37,390 nucleotides of DNA from DAOPXV01 sp035352535 (GTDB taxonomy: Bacteria; Muiribacteriota; UBA9980). The stretch lies in assembly GCA_964545075.1 (NCBI GenBank), contig CAZJFS010000029.1, forward strand, positions 1 to 37,390, in the 5' to 3' direction. Made by a program: the position numbers and the translations under genes. Below, piece by piece: positions 24,211 to 32,046 of the stretch; position 1 is the first letter of the stretch; each line of letters opens with the position of its first letter. The notes beneath the pieces are model-generated. The model did not search any database. It was given only the letters and a program-made list of their open reading frames with translations, and was not told where the DNA came from.

Positions 24211-24621
24211 TTATTCCTTCATAATACCGCGACCGCCGGCATTTAAAGAATCCAAGCCCGCCTCTAATAAGTTATTTTCAATGGCTTCAACGATAAAAAA
24301 TTTAGGAATATGGCTATTCATACCGCAAGCTTGGCACTCATTAATATATTCTCTATCATTTCTCGAAGAAATAGATATTATAATAACATCTTTATTGGTT
24401 TCTCTTATTGATTTAGCCGCCTCGATCCCGTTCATCACCGGCATTTGATAATCCATTAATATCATGTCGAACTTTTCACTCGCGGCCATGGTTATCGCAT
24501 CCAGTCCATTACATGCGATGCTTGCTATATAGCCTTTAAATTCCAGAAGCAATTTCATGGCACTCGAGCAAATAGAATCGTCTTCAACCAGCAATATCTT
24601 GTGGATCTTATTTTTAACCAT
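24211..24621 (-). CDS. Stand-alone receiver protein (CheY-like), copy 1
   Basis: This 136-aa response regulator is a receiver domain alone. Acidic pocket VEDD, phospho-Asp in LMDYQMP, Ser in IISISS and Lys in HIPKFF are all present. There is no output domain, so it signals by protein contact or passes phosphate on. The start at 24619-24621 has GGAGG seven bases upstream. It is about 70% identical by hand alignment to the receiver at 25993-26394, and the two share similar ribosome-site regions. It is flanked by the 4-TM gene (51 bp) and the HAMP kinase (92 bp). Confidence 0.92.
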   Translation of the reverse strand: MVKNKIHKILLVEDDSICSSAMKLLLEFKGYIASIACNGLDAITMAASEKFDMILMDYQMPVMNGIEAAKSIRETNKDVIIISISSRNDREYINECQACGMNSHIPKFFIVEAIENNLLEAGLDSLNAGGRGIMKE

Positions 24622-24672
24622 TTCAAAGCCTCCACGATAAAAATACCGGCATTGATAAATCAAGCCGTGTTT

Positions 24673-25239
24673 TTATTCCTCTGATAACATTTCACATATT
24701 TCGTCCATGTTTTTCACGACCTTTTCGTTGTTGCCGACGATTTTCGAGTCATATAAGACCTTCAATATTTCTATGTTGATAAAAGCCGAACGCATGGAAG
24801 AATAAGTGAAATAAACCGTCAGCATGAACCATAACGATGTAATATAAACGCAGTTCATATTTATCATGCCTTTGAGAAAGAGATTCGGAGCCGGAACCTG
24901 CAAACTCGAATCAATCATAAGCGCGCCGGCAATTGAAAAAATCGCCAGTACGATTCCTGAAATGATAGGGCTGCCGAGATAGTATCCGATTAAATTATCA
25001 GGATCGAGCAATCTGATAGGCTTCAGATACTTTTCATTCAAACCTGGCACCGCAATGGCGGATATCGTAATAGAGGATATCGTAATAAGCGATCCGGTAA
25101 TTATGGAAACAAAACAAACGCAGTTTGAAAGTATAAACTTATAATCATATCCAACAAAATCTAATTTGAAATATATTGAAAATATCAGCGTCAGGACCGA
25201 AATAATTTCAGGCACCCACAGCTTATAATAGCTTTTCAT
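24673..25239 (-). CDS. Four-helix inner-membrane protein of unknown function
   Basis: This 188-aa protein has four hydrophobic segments, at roughly residues 6-27, 34-65, 83-105 and 125-150. The second is Ser/Ile/Thr-rich (ITGSLITISSITISAIA). Short hydrophilic ends face the cytoplasm. No family was recognised with certainty; the layout resembles small DUF2721-like or channel-like proteins, but this is weak. The start at 25237-25239 has AAGGAG six bases upstream. It lies between the phasin-like and receiver genes in a compact operon, so it may be the membrane sensor or target of that system. Confidence 0.78.
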   Translation of the reverse strand: MKSYYKLWVPEIISVLTLIFSIYFKLDFVGYDYKFILSNCVCFVSIITGSLITISSITISAIAVPGLNEKYLKPIRLLDPDNLIGYYLGSPIISGIVLAIFSIAGALMIDSSLQVPAPNLFLKGMINMNCVYITSLWFMLTVYFTYSSMRSAFINIEILKVLYDSKIVGNNEKVVKNMDEICEMLSEE

Positions 25240-25313
25240 GGTTTTCTCCTTGTTTTTTGCCATATGACTTTTCAGACTTCCGGAGATGCATTATCATATT
25301 TATTATTTAAGTA

Positions 25314-25628
25314 TTATTGACGATTCACAGGGTTGTTTTGCATCGAGTTTTGCAGTTCGGAAATCCGGCGTTCAAGTTCGTTATATTCGGCCCGGGTCGG
25401 CATGTCAAGTTTCGCGAGCGTTTCGCTTATTAAACCGGACACGAGTTCATCCATATTTTTTCTTGATTTTTTTATCTGTTCGAGAAGTTCATCGATCACT
25501 TTTTGCCCCTCCTCTTTTGAAAGCCTTGCGTCTTTAGATATCTTGACGGCTAATTCATCAAGTTTCTCTTTTGCCATTACGCTCATTCCGGCGCCCATCA
25601 AAATAGCGTTCGTCAGAAGATCCATCAT
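25314..25628 (-). CDS. Phasin-like coiled-coil protein
   Basis: This 104-aa protein begins with a short hydrophobic helix (LLTNAILMGAGMSVMA) and continues as a charged amphipathic helix with the phrase LSKEEGQKVIDELLEQ and a terminal coiled coil (TRAEYNELERRISELQ). This matches the small phasin-related family linked to polyhydroxyalkanoate granules and often found in bacteria without known PHA synthesis. The strong ribosome site GGGGGAG lies 6 bases before the first ATG. No PHA synthase is in the window. Its neighbour is an acyl carrier protein, so a lipid-surface or acyl-chain role is plausible. Confidence 0.7.
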   Translation of the reverse strand: MMDLLTNAILMGAGMSVMAKEKLDELAVKISKDARLSKEEGQKVIDELLEQIKKSRKNMDELVSGLISETLAKLDMPTRAEYNELERRISELQNSMQNNPVNRQ

Positions 25629-25680
25629 AACTATCTCCCCCTTATTTCATACATAAAAATATATCCAACCCCAAATAAAA

Positions 25681-25929
25681 TTATTTCTTTTTCTCGAGTA
25701 TGTATTTAACCGTCTGATCCATGGTCGTGATATTTTCCAAATGTTCATCCGGAATTTCGATGTCGAACTTGTCTTCTATAGCCATAATCATCTCTATAAC
25801 CGCCAGAGAGTCGGCCCCCAGATCGTCTATAAATTTCGAGTCTTTTTTTATCTCTAATCCTTCAACGCCCAATTCATCGATAACTATTTTTACGACCTTT
25901 TCATATACGCTTTCGTATGTATTGCCCAT
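25681..25929 (-). CDS. acpP-like: Acyl carrier protein
   Basis: This 82-aa acidic four-helix protein carries the phosphopantetheine attachment site GADSLAVIE, with Ser41 as the modified residue. Helix II (SLAVIEMIMAIEDKFDIEIPDE) and the DDLGADSL stretch are standard. The start at 25927-25929 has an excellent GGAGG seven bases upstream; the upstream ATG (25957-25959) lacks one. No fatty-acid synthesis gene lies beside it, unlike the main acpP of most bacteria, so it is likely a specialised carrier. The partner is unknown, with phasin-like and receiver genes on either side. Confidence 0.93.
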   Translation of the reverse strand: MGNTYESVYEKVVKIVIDELGVEGLEIKKDSKFIDDLGADSLAVIEMIMAIEDKFDIEIPDEHLENITTMDQTVKYILEKKK

Positions 25930-25992
25930 AACATTGCCTCCTTTGCTATTTTCTTTCATAATACTTTCCTTTTATGAATTTTTAACTGCCGG

Positions 25993-26394
25993 TTATTTAA
26001 TAACGTCATCATCATTTAAAAAGTCAAAAACTGTTTCGAATGGGCTGTTTTCTATAGCTTTAACGATAGAACCTTTGGGAATATGTCCATTCATTCCACA
26101 TGCACGACATTTATCAATATATTCATCATCATTTCTCAAAGAAATTGATATTATAAAAACCTCTTTATCCGTTTTTCTTATCAATTTCGCCGCCCGGATT
26201 CCATCCATTAGCGGCATTTGATAATCCATCAATATTAAGTCGAATTTTTCATTTGTGGCCATTGTTACGGCATCCATCTCATTATTTGCGGTGCATACGA
26301 CATATCCTTTAAGTTCCAAAAGAAGTTTTATGGCAATCAAATAACCGGGATTGTCTTCAACCAATAATATTTTATGGATCTTATATTTAGTCAT
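25993..26394 (-). CDS. Stand-alone receiver protein (CheY-like), copy 2
   Basis: This 133-aa receiver domain alone has VEDN, phospho-Asp in LMDYQMP, Ser in IISISL and Lys in HIPKGS. It is about 70% identical to the receiver at 24211-24621, including the unusual strings ACGMN-HIPK and KFD-ILMDYQMP. The region before the ATG (GGAGGCTTTTAA) also matches the other copy's (GGAGGCTTTGAA), so the duplication included the leader. The two copies bracket the ACP, phasin-like and 4-TM genes. It starts the cluster, with 95 bp separating it from the RND operon's last gene. Confidence 0.92.
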   Translation of the reverse strand: MTKYKIHKILLVEDNPGYLIAIKLLLELKGYVVCTANNEMDAVTMATNEKFDLILMDYQMPLMDGIRAAKLIRKTDKEVFIISISLRNDDEYIDKCRACGMNGHIPKGSIVKAIENSPFETVFDFLNDDDVIK

Positions 26395-26489
26395 TTAAAA
26401 GCCTCCATAATAAAAGTATTATTTCTGAACGAAACTTTTGATTCCGTCTTTAACTGCTTTAATTTTTTTTAATGTCTTTTTTCACTTCA

Positions 26490-26969
26490 TTATTTTTCAA
26501 TCAATTCAAAAGTCTCGCCGGACAACTCTTTACTGATATTTGAATTATCCAGGGACTTGAAAGTCGCGCTCGACGGCTCTCTGAAAAGACCAAAGTCGGG
26601 TTTTTTGAATTCCCAATTTTGATAAGTGATTTCGATAACGTTGCCGCCGTCATTATCCTGCTGAACCGAATGCTTTAAAAGTCCGCTCAAATTATCAATA
26701 GTAAATTTTCCGTTTGCATTATTCGTGTAATCTGTTATAGAATATATCCTTTCATTGCCATTGATATAGCTTGTTATCTTTCCATTTTCACGTATATTAT
26801 CAATTGTTTTTTTATGATTGAATTTAGCGATATTTTTTTTATTTTGAGTCGAATATATGATATTCTTTTTTTCATAGTCAGCGCTGCGGGTAGGCTGAGG
26901 AAAACATGAAAACGCTGATTGCGTTAAAAGTACGAAACAGAAAAAAAGGGTTAACCGTTTATTTTTCAT
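26490..26969 (-). CDS. Secreted protein or lipoprotein after the RND pump
   Basis: This 159-aa protein has a signal peptide (LTLFFCFVLLTQSAFSC). The final Cys could be lipidated (lipobox-like AFSC), though a normal signal cleavage is also possible. The rest is polar, with a repeated pattern of Asn, Lys and Thr and a beta-rich middle (ITYQNWEFKKPDFGLF). No family was recognised. The start at 26967-26969 has AAGGAG seven bases upstream and overlaps the end of the RND gene by 11 bp, so it is translated together with the pump. It might act as an accessory or sorting factor. Confidence 0.7.
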   Translation of the reverse strand: MKNKRLTLFFCFVLLTQSAFSCFPQPTRSADYEKKNIIYSTQNKKNIAKFNHKKTIDNIRENGKITSYINGNERIYSITDYTNNANGKFTIDNLSGLLKHSVQQDNDGGNVIEITYQNWEFKKPDFGLFREPSSATFKSLDNSNISKELSGETFELIEK

Positions 26970-29900
26970 GTTGCAACTCCTTTTCATTTTCATATACTCC
27001 ATACCATGTAGCGTACATTACAGGCAATATAAGAAGCGTCATTACCGTGGCGATAAACAATCCGCCGGCAATCGCGACCGCCATCGGCCCCCAGAATACG
27101 CTTGACATAATTGGTATCATGCCCAGGATCGCGGCTAACGCCGTTAATAATATTGGCCGAAACCTTAATACCGTCGCGTTTATTATTGAATTCCATGGAG
27201 TTTCACCGTAAGAGCGCTGCTTATCTATCTGGTCTATTAAAATAACCGAATTACGCATAATTATACCGGCCAGCGCGAGGTTTCCAAGCTGCACTACAAA
27301 ACCCATCGGCTGATCTAAAAGCAGCAAACTTGCGCATACGCCGGGAATGCCCATCGGCGCCGTCAATAAAGTTAAAAATGTTTTTGACACGCTTTGCAAT
27401 TGAAACATCAATAATATCAGTATTGCAATAATCATGGCCGGCACTGGTATCATCAACCATTGGGTCGCTTCTATGCTCCTTTCAAAGCTGCCGTCAGGTT
27501 CGATACTGTAGCCCGGCGGTAAATTATTTCGTAATTTTTTGAATTCTTCCGAATCATAAATCTGTTTCGAGGCGGTATTGCCTAATACTCCGTCTATTAC
27601 ACCGCACTGAATGAAAATCGTGGGTTTTAAATTCCGGCGCATAATAAAACCGTCTTCAGCCGCGTAGCTTATTCTGGCTATCTGATCGAGCGGTATATAT
27701 TGTCCGTTATTTTGATAAATATTTAAATTTTTGATATAAGATAAATCCTGTTTATCCGAAAAATTTAAACGAAACAAAATACTGATAGTTTTGTCTTTTT
27801 CCCGAAATTCGGCTATTGGCGCACCGGACAATATCGACTGCATAAAAATCGCGAGATTTTTGGTATCGATTCCCAGTAGTCGTGATTTATCCAGATGTAT
27901 AACCTTGCTTTTTTCATACCAGTTAAAATTTATATTTTTAAACTGCGGGTCTTTTAACATGATATCTCGTGCCTGAGCGGCTATTTCCTTTACTTTTTCA
28001 TGATCGTAACCTGAGATTCTAAACATAACCGGATAAGAGCTTCCAGGGCCGGTCTGGATTACTTTTAAATTGTGGCGGACATTGGCTAATTCTTTGCTTG
28101 TGCGAAATAATGTGTTTATTTTGTTCGATAAATTGTTTCGCGCTTTTGTATCCGTTGTTAAAATAATGAACTGAGCGAAGTTACTCATCGGCGCCACCGG
28201 CTCGAGCATAAGTATAAAACGCGGAGAGCTCTGTCCGACATACGAAGCGTAATTAATGATATTTTCTTCATTTTTTAAAAAATCGGTCATTTTTTTTACC
28301 GCTGATTCTGTCGCCGGTAATGACGATCCGTCCGGAAGCGTCATGTCCAATATAAGTTCGGGCCTTGTTGACGCCGGAAAAAATTCATCTTTTATGTATC
28401 TCATAAAAAAAAGCGAAGTCATGAATAAGCACAGCGTAGCTATAAGTACGGTTTTTCGGTAATTTAAAAACAGGCTTAATATCTTTTTGAAAACATTATA
28501 AAATGCCGTGTTGTAATTATCATGATTATTATCATGGTTATCGTCGTGATTATCCGCTGAATGTTCTTTTTTTACTTTTACCATGTAGTATGCCATTAAA
28601 GGCGTTACCGTGACTGAAACAAGCCATGATATAACAAGCGCTATTGTGATAACGGAAAATAAGCTTCCGGCAAACTCCGCGGCGGAGCCGGGCGAAAATC
28701 CCACCGGAATGAATCCTGAACAGGTTATAAACGTCCCGGTAAGCATCGGCAGCGCGGTCGCGGTATATGCAAAACATGCCGCTTTAGTACGTTCCCAGCC
28801 CTGTTCCAGTTTTACGACCATCATTTCCACGGCAATGATTTCATCGTCGACCAATAATCCAAGTGCTATTATCAACGCCCCCAGTGAAATTTTATGCAGC
28901 GCGATTCCTAGAAGGTACATAGTTATGAAGACTCCGCAGATCACGACGAAGATGCAGGCGGCGATCACGGCGCCTGAGCGCAGTCCGAGACTTATAAAAC
29001 TTATAAGTAAAACTATAAGCACGGATTCAGCCAGAGTTTTTACAAATTCATTAATGGCGTTTTTTACCACCTGCGGCTGGTTGGCCACCTGAGTTATTTC
29101 AAGGCCGACCGGTAAATCTTTTTTTATCCGTTCAATTGTTTTTGCAAGATTCTGACCGAGCGTCAGTATATTTCCCCCTCTTTCCATTGAAAGAGCCAGG
29201 CCTATGGCGGGCTGGCCGTTAAAATATATTTTGGGGTCCGAGGGCTCTGCGTAGCCGCGTGTAACTTTAGCGATATCGCCCAGCCTCAATGTTTTTTCAT
29301 TTGCCCTGATCGGCAAGTTGCGTATGGAGTCAAGATTTTCAAACATCCCCGTTACGCGCAAATTTAAATTATCGGTTTTAGTTTCAATCATTCCTGACGG
29401 CACCATGGCGTTTTGGGTCTGAATGGTATTTATGATCAGGCCGGGCGGAATTCCTAATCTAGCTAATTTGGTGTTTTCGATTTCAATATAAATTTTTTCT
29501 GATTTTACGCCGAGTAATTCAACTTTTTTGACGCTCGGAACGCCGAGTAAAATACGTCTTATTTTTTCGCTGTATTCACGGAGTTCTTCGTAAGTGAAAT
29601 CATTACCTGTGACGGCATAAACACTTCCAAATACGTCGTCGAACCGGTCGTTAAAAAACGGGCCTATAACGCCTTCCGGAAGAGTCATTTTTATGTCGTT
29701 TACCATATTTCTGACTTCAAGCCAGGTCGGCCTTATATCTTTTTCCGGTATGGTGGCTTTTAGCGCCACATATAATATTAACTGGCCCGGCTGTGATTGA
29801 CTTTTGACGAAGTTAAGGCCAGGAGTGTCCTGGAGTTTTTTCTCGATTTTATCGGCAACCTGATCTTCAATTTGCTTTGCGGTAGCGCCCGGCCATATTA

Positions 29901-30054
29901 CGGATATTACCATCTGGCGGATCGTGAAATCGGGGTCTTCCAACCGGCCGAGATTGATATACGAAAATATTCCAGCGATAAAAATTAAGGCTACAAAGAA
30001 AAACACCAACTGCTGGTGGTTGAGCGACCATTCAGTCAGGTTGAAACCGTTCAT
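26959..30054 (-). CDS. RND-family efflux pump, inner-membrane transporter
   Basis: This 1031-aa proton-driven exporter has about twelve membrane segments and two large periplasmic loops. The proton-relay Asp pair is Asp403-Asp404 (ALGLLVDDEIIAVE). The conserved Lys of TM10 in AcrB is an Arg here (GIIMRNSVILIDQI), as in some other RND pumps. The class is multidrug type (HAE-1-like) rather than metal CzcA. After TM6 the cytoplasmic loop carries an Asp/Asn/His repeat (residues 501-515). The start overlaps the adaptor's stop by the ATGA type, and the operon order is adaptor, pump, secreted protein. No outer-membrane TolC-like channel is present in the window, so one must be encoded elsewhere. Substrates are unknown. 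Confidence 0.95.
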   Translation of the reverse strand: MNGFNLTEWSLNHQQLVFFFVALIFIAGIFSYINLGRLEDPDFTIRQMVISVIWPGATAKQIEDQVADKIEKKLQDTPGLNFVKSQSQPGQLILYVALKATIPEKDIRPTWLEVRNMVNDIKMTLPEGVIGPFFNDRFDDVFGSVYAVTGNDFTYEELREYSEKIRRILLGVPSVKKVELLGVKSEKIYIEIENTKLARLGIPPGLIINTIQTQNAMVPSGMIETKTDNLNLRVTGMFENLDSIRNLPIRANEKTLRLGDIAKVTRGYAEPSDPKIYFNGQPAIGLALSMERGGNILTLGQNLAKTIERIKKDLPVGLEITQVANQPQVVKNAINEFVKTLAESVLIVLLISFISLGLRSGAVIAACIFVVICGVFITMYLLGIALHKISLGALIIALGLLVDDEIIAVEMMVVKLEQGWERTKAACFAYTATALPMLTGTFITCSGFIPVGFSPGSAAEFAGSLFSVITIALVISWLVSVTVTPLMAYYMVKVKKEHSADNHDDNHDNNHDNYNTAFYNVFKKILSLFLNYRKTVLIATLCLFMTSLFFMRYIKDEFFPASTRPELILDMTLPDGSSLPATESAVKKMTDFLKNEENIINYASYVGQSSPRFILMLEPVAPMSNFAQFIILTTDTKARNNLSNKINTLFRTSKELANVRHNLKVIQTGPGSSYPVMFRISGYDHEKVKEIAAQARDIMLKDPQFKNINFNWYEKSKVIHLDKSRLLGIDTKNLAIFMQSILSGAPIAEFREKDKTISILFRLNFSDKQDLSYIKNLNIYQNNGQYIPLDQIARISYAAEDGFIMRRNLKPTIFIQCGVIDGVLGNTASKQIYDSEEFKKLRNNLPPGYSIEPDGSFERSIEATQWLMIPVPAMIIAILILLMFQLQSVSKTFLTLLTAPMGIPGVCASLLLLDQPMGFVVQLGNLALAGIIMRNSVILIDQIDKQRSYGETPWNSIINATVLRFRPILLTALAAILGMIPIMSSVFWGPMAVAIAGGLFIATVMTLLILPVMYATWYGVYENEKELQHEK

Positions 30055-31187
30055 AGTGTTTCACCTGCCGTTTTTACCTTCTGGTCTTTCCATAATTTGT
30101 GCACCCCGGCCGTTACTACTATATCTCCGGGGTTTAATCCGTCCGTGACAATTACTCCATCGCCGTCAAAAGAATTTATTTTTATGGATTTTAAATTAAC
30201 GGTATTATTTGATACAAGCCAGACCATCGGCTCGGCCCCAGTCTGGTATATCGCTGACAACGGCAATTTTATGACGGGCCGATCATTTTTAGCCGCCATT
30301 ACTTTAACGGAAGACGTCATGCCGAATTTTATCTCGTCCGGCGCATTTTGAAGGCTTATTCTCACTTTATAAGTGCGTGAAACATTGTCGGCCACGGGCG
30401 ATATTTCCCTGACTTTTCCGTCTATATTTATGCCCGGTAATGCCCAAAAAGTTACGGTCATTGATTTAGCGGATTGTAAACTTTCGATTCTGTTTTCAGG
30501 AATATTTATTTCAATTTCTTTTTCAGTGTTTTTAACGAGCGTTAAAACTTTCTGGCCCGCCCCGACGACCTGTCCGATCTCAGCATCAACGCTCGATATT
30601 ACGCCATCGCTGTCGGCCTTTAATACGCCGTAATCCATTAAATTGCTGAATTGTGTATATTGCGCCTGCGCCTGACGCAAACCTGCCCGTGCCGCGTCCA
30701 AAACCGCCTGCGCGCGATCGAAATCCGCCTGGCATATAGCTCCTTTTTTTAATAATTCACTATAACGGTTGAAACTCGTTTCAGCTAGTTTAAATTGCGA
30801 GCGCGCGGCAAACACCATAGCCTCGCCGTTTTTCAATCCCTGCTCGAGGTCTTTTTTGTCTATCGTCATCAGAGTATCGCCCTGTTTTACCATACTGCCA
30901 AGTTCGATATTTCTTTTTAAAATTTTACCGCCAACCTGGAATCCAAGCCTGGTTTCATAACGACCGCGAACTTCGCCGGAATAAATATAATTAGATTCGG
31001 GATTATTCGTCCCGATCGTAATTGTACGCACAAGATAAACGCTTTCAGTATTTTCAATATTTTTAGCCGTTGCTTTTACGCACTGGTTAATCGCCACGTA
31101 AATGTTGTCCTTGCACAATACCGTTCCACTTATCGCCGCAATTACCAGCGCAAGACCTAATATCGCTGAAACGTTTTTAATCGTCAT
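30051..31187 (-). CDS. RND efflux periplasmic adaptor (membrane fusion protein)
   Basis: This 378-aa adaptor links the RND pump to an outer-membrane channel. It has an N-terminal hydrophobic segment (LGLALVIAAISGTVLC) serving as signal or anchor, a lipoyl half (GGKILKRNIELGSMVKQGD), and an alpha-hairpin with Ala-rich coiled coils at about 125-175. The second lipoyl half (ADSDGVISSVDAEIGQVV) and barrel and membrane-proximal domains follow. Length is normal. It overlaps the pump gene by 4 bp and follows the exported zinc-ribbon gene by 39 bp. Expression is probably controlled by the divergent TetR protein. Confidence 0.94.
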   Translation of the reverse strand: MTIKNVSAILGLALVIAAISGTVLCKDNIYVAINQCVKATAKNIENTESVYLVRTITIGTNNPESNYIYSGEVRGRYETRLGFQVGGKILKRNIELGSMVKQGDTLMTIDKKDLEQGLKNGEAMVFAARSQFKLAETSFNRYSELLKKGAICQADFDRAQAVLDAARAGLRQAQAQYTQFSNLMDYGVLKADSDGVISSVDAEIGQVVGAGQKVLTLVKNTEKEIEINIPENRIESLQSAKSMTVTFWALPGINIDGKVREISPVADNVSRTYKVRISLQNAPDEIKFGMTSSVKVMAAKNDRPVIKLPLSAIYQTGAEPMVWLVSNNTVNLKSIKINSFDGDGVIVTDGLNPGDIVVTAGVHKLWKDQKVKTAGETL

Positions 31188-31226
31188 TTTTCTATCACTC
31201 CTTTAAGTATGTTATTACCGGCAACT

Positions 31227-31628
31227 TCAATCATGCTTATTCATTCCGAAAATCCGCCTGTAAAAATTATTCGTGGATGTCGTAATGCTGTTCCACATTT
31301 TAGTAAATCTGGAAGGGTTTTCTTCATTGTTATTGACTTTATTATTCTTTGCATTATCGTTCTTGATATTTTTTTCAACTTTTTGCGAATCTGACTGTTT
31401 TTCTTTGCAGCTCCTACAAAGTTTTCCGAAAAATATATTTTGACCACATATCTTGCATGGATGCGCGAGCTTATTCACGAATTGGTTGAATGAGCAGCCA
31501 GCACATTGACTGCCGACATAAATCTTTTTTCCGCAAAGCGAACAGTTATTAGCCTGAGAACTCGAAGGCATTAATAAAACTAGCAAAATAGCGATCGTCG
31601 CTAAAAAAAACATTTTAAATTTTTTCAT
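31227..31628 (-). CDS. Exported tandem zinc-ribbon protein at head of RND operon
   Basis: This 133-aa protein has a signal peptide (FFLATIAILLVLLMPSSSQA). The mature part carries two almost identical cysteine knuckles, CSLC-x9-CAGC and CKIC-x9-CRSC, each able to bind one metal ion. The remainder is Lys/Asn-rich. Zinc ribbons are normally cytoplasmic, so one after a signal peptide is unusual. The start at 31626-31628 has GGAAGGGAAAG upstream; the frame extension by 15 codons is not needed. It is the first gene behind the TetR-controlled promoter, so it is expected to be induced with the pump. A periplasmic metal or thiol sensor role is possible but unproven. Confidence 0.75.
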   Translation of the reverse strand: MKKFKMFFLATIAILLVLLMPSSSQANNCSLCGKKIYVGSQCAGCSFNQFVNKLAHPCKICGQNIFFGKLCRSCKEKQSDSQKVEKNIKNDNAKNNKVNNNEENPSRFTKMWNSITTSTNNFYRRIFGMNKHD

Positions 31629-31779
31629 GATCTTTCCCTTCCTTTTTCCGATATTCCGCTTTTTCCGAAACAAGTTTTCAATAATTTATAAGCCGTTTTT
31701 CAAGTCGCCGCCGCAATGCCTATTCCTATAGAAATTGAACGTTTTAATAAATCCAGCATTTGATAACCGCCTCCAGATT

Positions 31780-31809
31780 TTTATACAATCATTAGAACAC
31801 TCGTTTCAA
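31780..31809 (-). promoter_or_regulatory. Promoter of the RND efflux operon
   Basis: On the minus strand, -35 TTGAAA (31804-31809) and -10 TATAAA (31780-31785) are 18 bp apart. Transcription would start near 31773, giving a leader of about 145 bases. The first TetR operator-like palindrome (31792-31809) fills the spacer and -35, an ideal position for repression. Confidence 0.7.
31792..31809. promoter_or_regulatory. TetR operator candidate 1
   Basis: The 18-bp site is TTAGAAC-ACTC-GTTTCAA. The left arm matches site 2 exactly, and the right arm is a near match to the perfect GTTCTAA. It overlaps the efflux promoter. The sites are 65 bp apart, near six helical turns, so one repressor could contact both on the same face. 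Confidence 0.6.
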
Positions 31810-31856
31810 TTAACAAGCAAAATATCTTCAAACATTGACGTTTTTAAAAAAAGTTA

Positions 31857-31874
31857 TTAGAACATTGGTTCTAA
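31857..31874. promoter_or_regulatory. TetR operator candidate 2
   Basis: A perfect palindrome with arms TTAGAAC and GTTCTAA and a 4-base centre (ATTG). It lies between the efflux promoter and the tandem repeats before tetR. Its match to site 1 supports a common repressor, most likely the adjacent TetR protein. Confidence 0.65.
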
Positions 31875-31878
31875 CCAT

Positions 31879-31968
31879 ATTATAAGACATTTCAAAAAAA
31901 ATGTCAATATAATTTCCGTCAACATTATAAGACATTTCAAAAAAAATGTCAATATAATTTCCGTCAAC
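31879..31968. repeat. Two perfect 45-bp tandem repeats carrying promoter-like units
   Basis: Units 31879-31923 and 31924-31968 are identical. Each contains the palindrome GACATTT-CAAAAA-AAATGTC and, on the plus strand, AAGACA then TATAAT 18 bp later (31884-31889/31908-31913 and 31929-31934/31953-31958). The repeat may thus duplicate a promoter and an operator before tetR. Copy number could vary between cells. Confidence 0.85.
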
Positions 31969-31983
31969 ATTTCAACAGTTTTG

Positions 31984-32012
31984 TTGACTTTTATAAATTT
32001 TGATGTTAAAAT
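31984..32012 (+). promoter_or_regulatory. Proximal tetR promoter
   Basis: -35 TTGACT (31984-31989) and -10 TAAAAT (32007-32012) are 17 bp apart on the plus strand. The start site would be near 32019, 28 bases before the chosen tetR ATG. The stem CAACA/TGTTG (31973-31977 and 31982-31986) overlaps the -35. Confidence 0.65.
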
Positions 32013-32046
32013 AAGCATGAATATTATTATTTGCCGAGGTGCCAAA

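Noticed and set aside
31879..31968. Tandem repeat considered as a CRISPR or phage attachment site
   Set aside because: There is no spacer between units, only two copies, and no cas, integrase or tRNA nearby.
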